From contig JACKAE010000003.1 in the NCBI GenBank assembly GCA_020635205.1, positions 868,001-932,000 on the forward strand: a stretch of DNA of 64,000 nt, in the 5' to 3' direction. The number at the start of each line of letters is the position of its first letter. Positions within the stretch are counted from its first letter, which is position 1. The DNA is from Ignavibacteria bacterium (GTDB lineage Bacteria > Bacteroidota > Ignavibacteria > OLB7). Positions 60,743 through 64,000 of this stretch are shown here, piece by piece. The notes under the pieces were generated by a model. That model searched no databases, was not told where the DNA came from, and was given only the letters and a program-made list of their open reading frames with translations. The position numbers and the translations under genes were made by a program.

Positions 60743-63267
60743 CTCTCTCCCATCTCCACCACCACAACCGTCACATCATCGTTCTGCTCAGCTTCGCCAC
60801 GGAAGGTTGTAATCTCCTGAAGCAACCGGTTGTTCACTTCTTCTGGACTTGCATTTGTGGCATCCCTCAACACATTGTAGAGGCGGTCTTCGCCATACTC
60901 TTCGTGCCCTTCGTTCATCGCCTCAGAAATTCCATCGCTGTAGAGGATGAAACGATCTCCCGGCTGATACTCGAGGGTAATCTCTTCGAGCGATGCGTTG
61001 AAGAGGTCAACAGATCGGATACCGAGGGGAAGTCCGGCAGGCTCGAACGTTTCGATCTCCCCCCCACGCTGGCGAATTAGTCGCATGTGCCCGGCTCGCG
61101 CGAGTGTAAACGTTCCGTCGTTCAAATCAATCAAGCCGATCGAGGCGGTAATGAATGTCCCCCGCTCGATTACTCCGCAAAGCTGCGCGTTCAGCAAGGT
61201 CAGCATCTCGTGTGGTGACTGCCGAATCGAGGAGACGATCCGAACCATACCGTGCAGTTCCGCCATGTAGAGTGAGGCTGGAAGTCCTTTGCCGGAAACA
61301 TCGGCAATCATCACGAGAAGTCGATTGCTCGACAGGGGAATCACTTCATAATAATCTCCACCAACTGCCATTGCTGGACGTGAGACGGCGGCAACGGCAA
61401 CTCCGGGCATCTGGGGCATTGTTGAGGGGAGAAGACTTTGTTGAATTCGCCTTGCTGTAGCAAGTTCCTCTTCGTATCGCCGCCGTTCAATCTCCCGCTC
61501 ATAGAGCCGCGCCGCCTCAATCCCAGAAGCTCCCTGCGAGGCAATACTGTTGATAAACGAAATCTGACTTCCGCTAATCGGTTTCCCATCAGAACGCTTT
61601 CCTAAGAGAATCGCACCGATTAACCTTCCCCCAGCGTAGAGACCGATAGTATAAGCAAAACCAGGATCGACAATTGAGCGAAGTTCTGGCTGCTGTATGG
61701 CGTTAAGTCGAGTGAGGTCGTGCGATGAGCGGAGCATCCCCTGCAAGTACTCTGTTCCCTCCGGTGCAAAGGCAAGATTCTCTCCACAAACTTCTCTAAC
61801 TGGTTCAAGTAGGCCATCTACGTTCATTACTGAAACGCAGATAGCCTGTAGTGCCAACTGTTCACTCAACGTTCCGGCAATTAACCCTGCAACTTGAGGG
61901 ACACCGATAGCTTCGGTGACGCGCGCCCCATACTCAGCTAAGTGTTCAGAGTAGTCTCGATATTGTGGAAAGAAACGTCGATCGACTAACCTTTGCACTG
62001 ACCGACGAATCGGCTCGAAGGCTAAGAGGAAGAGAACCAGAATTGCAACTGAGACCACCTTCTGCATCTGTTCTCCCAAAAGAGAACCGAGTTCTTGTCC
62101 AAGCCGGAGTGCAAGCGTAATGTAAAGCCCGACAATTGCACCAGTTGTTAACGTGTAGACGAGCGTGGTTTTCACCACTGCCCGAACATCCATCAACTGA
62201 TAGCGAAAGATTGCGTAGCCGTAGCTGAGTGGGAGGGCAACGAAGAGTGCAGCCGGAATCACAATCAACTGCTGCCAGATACCGGTTACCTGCATCTGAA
62301 CCATACCAATCACACCGACAAACAGTAGAACGAGCGCAGTAATCATCGTCCCCACTAAAATTGCCCGCATCGGTCGCTTGTCACTCTGCGGAGGCATCTT
62401 GCCATATCCTCGGAAGAGAAGCCAAACCCCGAGACCGAAGTAGATTGAGTTGAGGATACTCAACACACCAATTGCTATGCTTATTATGTTCGCATAGGTC
62501 TCAATGTTGAGAAAGAAGAAGAGGGTAACCAGTGCTGGCAGCAGAATTGTCCCAACGATAAAAAGTCTGCGTTTCTTACGATCAAAAAAATCTTGCCGCA
62601 CAGGGAAAGAACCACAAAAGTGTATCCAAGCTAAGGTGTAGAGAACGCTACCGACAATCCAGAGCATCCTCCACTCAGTCGTTGCCAACTTTCCTGCTGG
62701 TCCAGAAAAACCGAAGAAGACAGTAAGGCCGGTAAGAAAGAAGAGTCTCTGAACAGATCCAGTGGGACGGGTGAGACCAACGATCAGACCTATCAGCAAC
62801 CAAAGTGTGGCGAAGACGGCGTAGATGATTGGGATCAGCGGAATGTTTTGTATTGCCGAAAGAGTTATCTGCAATTTTATCGGCATTCCCCCCCGTTCAA
62901 TTACGTAGGGAATTGGCCTGTCGGTTGGGGCGTTGTTGAGCAAACTCTGTGCATACCAGAGAACATTTTGCGCTGGGGCAGGTGGGATAGAATTCCCGTT
63001 GATCTCCAGCACCCGATCCCCCTCCAGCACCCCTGCCTTCTCTGCCGCCCCTCCGGGAAAGATCATCTTTACGATCAGGATATTCTCCCCGTTCCTCTCC
63101 ACAACATCCCAGAGACAATCATCAGAGTGAACACCTGAAATGAAGAGGGCATTTGTCCAGACCGCTATTAACGTCAGAACTGCAACGGCAGAGAGCGTGT
63201 AGAGCACCCGAAGCATTGATGTCTTCGAGAGTATCCGTTGCGACTGTTCGACGAGCGTGGAGACCAT
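60736..63267 (-). CDS. Membrane PDZ-GAF-SpoIIE PP2C-type serine phosphatase
   Basis: An 843-residue signalling phosphatase. Order: one helix (about 18-45), a PDZ domain probably outside (about 62-125, GGAAEKAGVLEGDRVLEING), about seven to eight helices (about 145-430), a GAF-like domain (about 455-600), a short coiled segment with RRYEEELATARRIQQSLLP, and the SpoIIE/PP2C phosphatase (about 640-843: GGDYYEVI, ADVSGKGLPASLYMAEL, LYSDGISEAMNEG, NDDVTVVVVEM). It likely dephosphorylates an anti-anti-sigma or similar switch protein in response to an envelope signal. No STAS or anti-sigma kinase gene lies beside it. Confidence 0.92.
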   Translation of the reverse strand: MVSTLVEQSQRILSKTSMLRVLYTLSAVAVLTLIAVWTNALFISGVHSDDCLWDVVERNGENILIVKMIFPGGAAEKAGVLEGDRVLEINGNSIPPAPAQNVLWYAQSLLNNAPTDRPIPYVIERGGMPIKLQITLSAIQNIPLIPIIYAVFATLWLLIGLIVGLTRPTGSVQRLFFLTGLTVFFGFSGPAGKLATTEWRMLWIVGSVLYTLAWIHFCGSFPVRQDFFDRKKRRLFIVGTILLPALVTLFFFLNIETYANIISIAIGVLSILNSIYFGLGVWLLFRGYGKMPPQSDKRPMRAILVGTMITALVLLFVGVIGMVQMQVTGIWQQLIVIPAALFVALPLSYGYAIFRYQLMDVRAVVKTTLVYTLTTGAIVGLYITLALRLGQELGSLLGEQMQKVVSVAILVLFLLAFEPIRRSVQRLVDRRFFPQYRDYSEHLAEYGARVTEAIGVPQVAGLIAGTLSEQLALQAICVSVMNVDGLLEPVREVCGENLAFAPEGTEYLQGMLRSSHDLTRLNAIQQPELRSIVDPGFAYTIGLYAGGRLIGAILLGKRSDGKPISGSQISFINSIASQGASGIEAARLYEREIERRRYEEELATARRIQQSLLPSTMPQMPGVAVAAVSRPAMAVGGDYYEVIPLSSNRLLVMIADVSGKGLPASLYMAELHGMVRIVSSIRQSPHEMLTLLNAQLCGVIERGTFITASIGLIDLNDGTFTLARAGHMRLIRQRGGEIETFEPAGLPLGIRSVDLFNASLEEITLEYQPGDRFILYSDGISEAMNEGHEEYGEDRLYNVLRDATNASPEEVNNRLLQEITTFRGEAEQNDDVTVVVVEMGERN

Positions 63268-63293
63268 AGTAGGATATCTGTTCAGGAATGAGG

Positions 63294-63301
63294 CAAATAT
63301 A
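63294..63301 (-). promoter_or_regulatory. Candidate minus-seven element for the phosphatase gene
   Basis: TATATTTG on the minus strand fits TAnnTTTG exactly, as at prs; no TTTG is found 19-21 bases further upstream. Confidence 0.3.
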
Positions 63302-63426
63302 GCGAAGGGAGGTCGGCTGGTTTGTGCTTCTTTGTGCTAACTCACCTGACAATTTTTGTCTGGGTTGGTGGGGATTATAGATTTGAGTTTCTATGCTTCG
63401 ACTCTCGACTCTTTCATCTTGATCTT

Positions 63427-63466
63427 CTCTACTAATCCCGGCACAACCTGAAGAGTTGCGGCTACC
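63427..63466. repeat. CAACCTGAAGAGTTG intergenic repeat, single copy
   Basis: CTCTACTAATCCCGG, then CACAACCTGAAGAGTTGCGG and CTACC: nearly the same as the two copies at 39 kb, flanked likewise by ACTCTC-rich sequence. Confidence 0.85.
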
Positions 63467-63604
63467 ACTCTATGAATTCTTAACTCTACACACTCTCAAC
63501 TCAATTCCCGTTACACGGATTGCACGCTGCGTCGTACCCCGCATACGGACATACTGTCCGGGATCATCAAACAGTCATTCATCACAGATCACACGGAGGG
63601 AGAG

Positions 63605-64000
63605 ATGTCTCGCCTTGCAACCCTGCTACGCTCAATTCTAACTTTGGCTCTCGCGCTCTCGGTTATTGCCTGCACATCAGACAAAAAAGAGACCGCTGAG
63701 GAAGACGACGCGACAATACCAACTGAGTCAACAATTGGCCAAGCTGGTACAACTACAACCACAACAGGTTCCGCCGCACAACTAATTCCAAGTATCACGA
63801 ACAGCGTTTCGGTTGGAGCAGTAGTTGTTAATGGAGATGCGAACACGTATAGTCCACCTCCCGTTCGTGCCACGCAGCTTGTTCCTTCATCACCACAATC
63901 CAACGTAAGCAGCAGTAATGTGAATGGTGCATTCTACAATACTGACGCCCCCGCTATCCTGTCAAGCAAGTCAACTCCATCTGGGAACTATAGGATCAGA
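63605..64000 (+). CDS. Lipoprotein, N-terminal part only
   Basis: The reading frame is open to the right edge (132 codons seen). The ATG follows GGAGGGAG. The signal peptide (MSRLATLLRSILTLALALSV) ends in a lipobox with Cys23. The mature part starts acidic (KKETAEEDDATIP), then is Thr/Ser/Asn-rich low complexity (a run of Thr, SSNVSSSN). No domain can be named from this part. Confidence 0.75.
   Translation, partial: MSRLATLLRSILTLALALSVIACTSDKKETAEEDDATIPTESTIGQAGTTTTTTGSAAQLIPSITNSVSVGAVVVNGDANTYSPPPVRATQLVPSSPQSNVSSSNVNGAFYNTDAPAILSSKSTPSGNYRIR

Larger units (their letters stand above)
63268..63604. other. Divergent intergenic region with repeat and promoter elements
   Basis: It holds a perfect minus-strand TATATTTG element (63294-63301) about 27 bases before the phosphatase start, a copy of the CAACCTGAAGAGTTG repeat (63427-63466), and the hairpin CGGACATACTGTCCG near 63547-63561 before the lipoprotein gene. 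No gene was found. Confidence 0.5.

Noticed and set aside
1..64000. tRNA, rRNA, tmRNA and classical riboswitches
   Set aside because: Intergenic regions were read for T-arm and cloverleaf patterns and for known riboswitch cores; none was convincing.

Overview
The window is bacterial, gene-dense chromosome of roughly even base composition, with about 55 protein genes on both strands. No tRNA, rRNA, CRISPR array, insertion sequence or prophage was found. The likely source is the Bacteroidota/Chlorobiota/Ignavibacteriota side of the FCB group, and a Kapabacteria-like lineage is my best guess. Four things point there: two large secreted proteins end in type IX secretion (T9SS) sorting tails; a DUF2723 (GT117-type) membrane glycosyltransferase is present; several candidate promoters fit the Bacteroidota pattern TTTG-N19-21-TAnnTTTG; and Shine-Dalgarno sites are often weak. 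The assignment is an inference from gene content, because no marker-gene tree could be run.

Layout. 1-9.6 kb: a truncated secreted BNR-repeat protein, an unknown acidic protein followed by obgE, a FecCD permease and ppx (all +), then a sugar-nucleotide epimerase, purD and a glycosyltransferase (-). 9.6-16.6 kb: an M24 peptidase and guaB (-), an aldo/keto reductase (+), a prokaryotic glutamate-receptor-type potassium channel (-), a nuclease-fold protein (+), a LamG lipoprotein (-) and an MmcQ/YjbR protein (+). 16.7-19.4 kb: an ECF sigma factor followed at once by a single-pass membrane protein ending in a T9SS tail, the most unusual pair in the window. 19.4-28 kb: SpoIIM and RDD proteins, a GNAT acetyltransferase, an alpha/beta hydrolase with an RfbC-like cupin, an acyl-CoA dehydrogenase, a second ECF sigma factor with a small membrane protein, a lipoprotein and a DUF4279 protein.

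28-35.5 kb is a minus-strand housekeeping block: prs, rplY, pth, hppA, rpsF, ssb, rplI and a flippase-like protein. rpsR (S18) is missing from its usual place. 35.7-43.3 kb holds cell-surface functions: the DUF2723 protein, a dolichyl-phosphate-glucose-synthase-like GT2, and a 1022-residue duplicated beta-helix protein with a T9SS tail. 43.6-52.3 kb: an APH-type kinase, a class D (OXA) beta-lactamase lipoprotein, a nuoJ-nuoK pair away from other complex I genes, a second flippase-like protein, an EamA transporter, a prolyl oligopeptidase and a PAP2 phosphatase.

52.5-58.7 kb may be a small amino-acid/lipid locus: a GNAT enzyme coupled to an alanine/ornithine-racemase-family PLP enzyme, a sodium:solute symporter, an outer-membrane-like protein, a PsiD-like pyruvoyl decarboxylase and a PI-PLC-like phosphodiesterase. 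59-64 kb: a zinc-ribbon protein, an AT-rich HNH endonuclease that looks acquired, a PDZ-membrane-GAF-SpoIIE phosphatase, and a truncated lipoprotein.

Intergenic DNA is rich in dispersed repeats of several families. They often touch gene ends, and in places they appear to supply start or terminal codons. The purine genes (prs, purD, guaB) are scattered rather than clustered.
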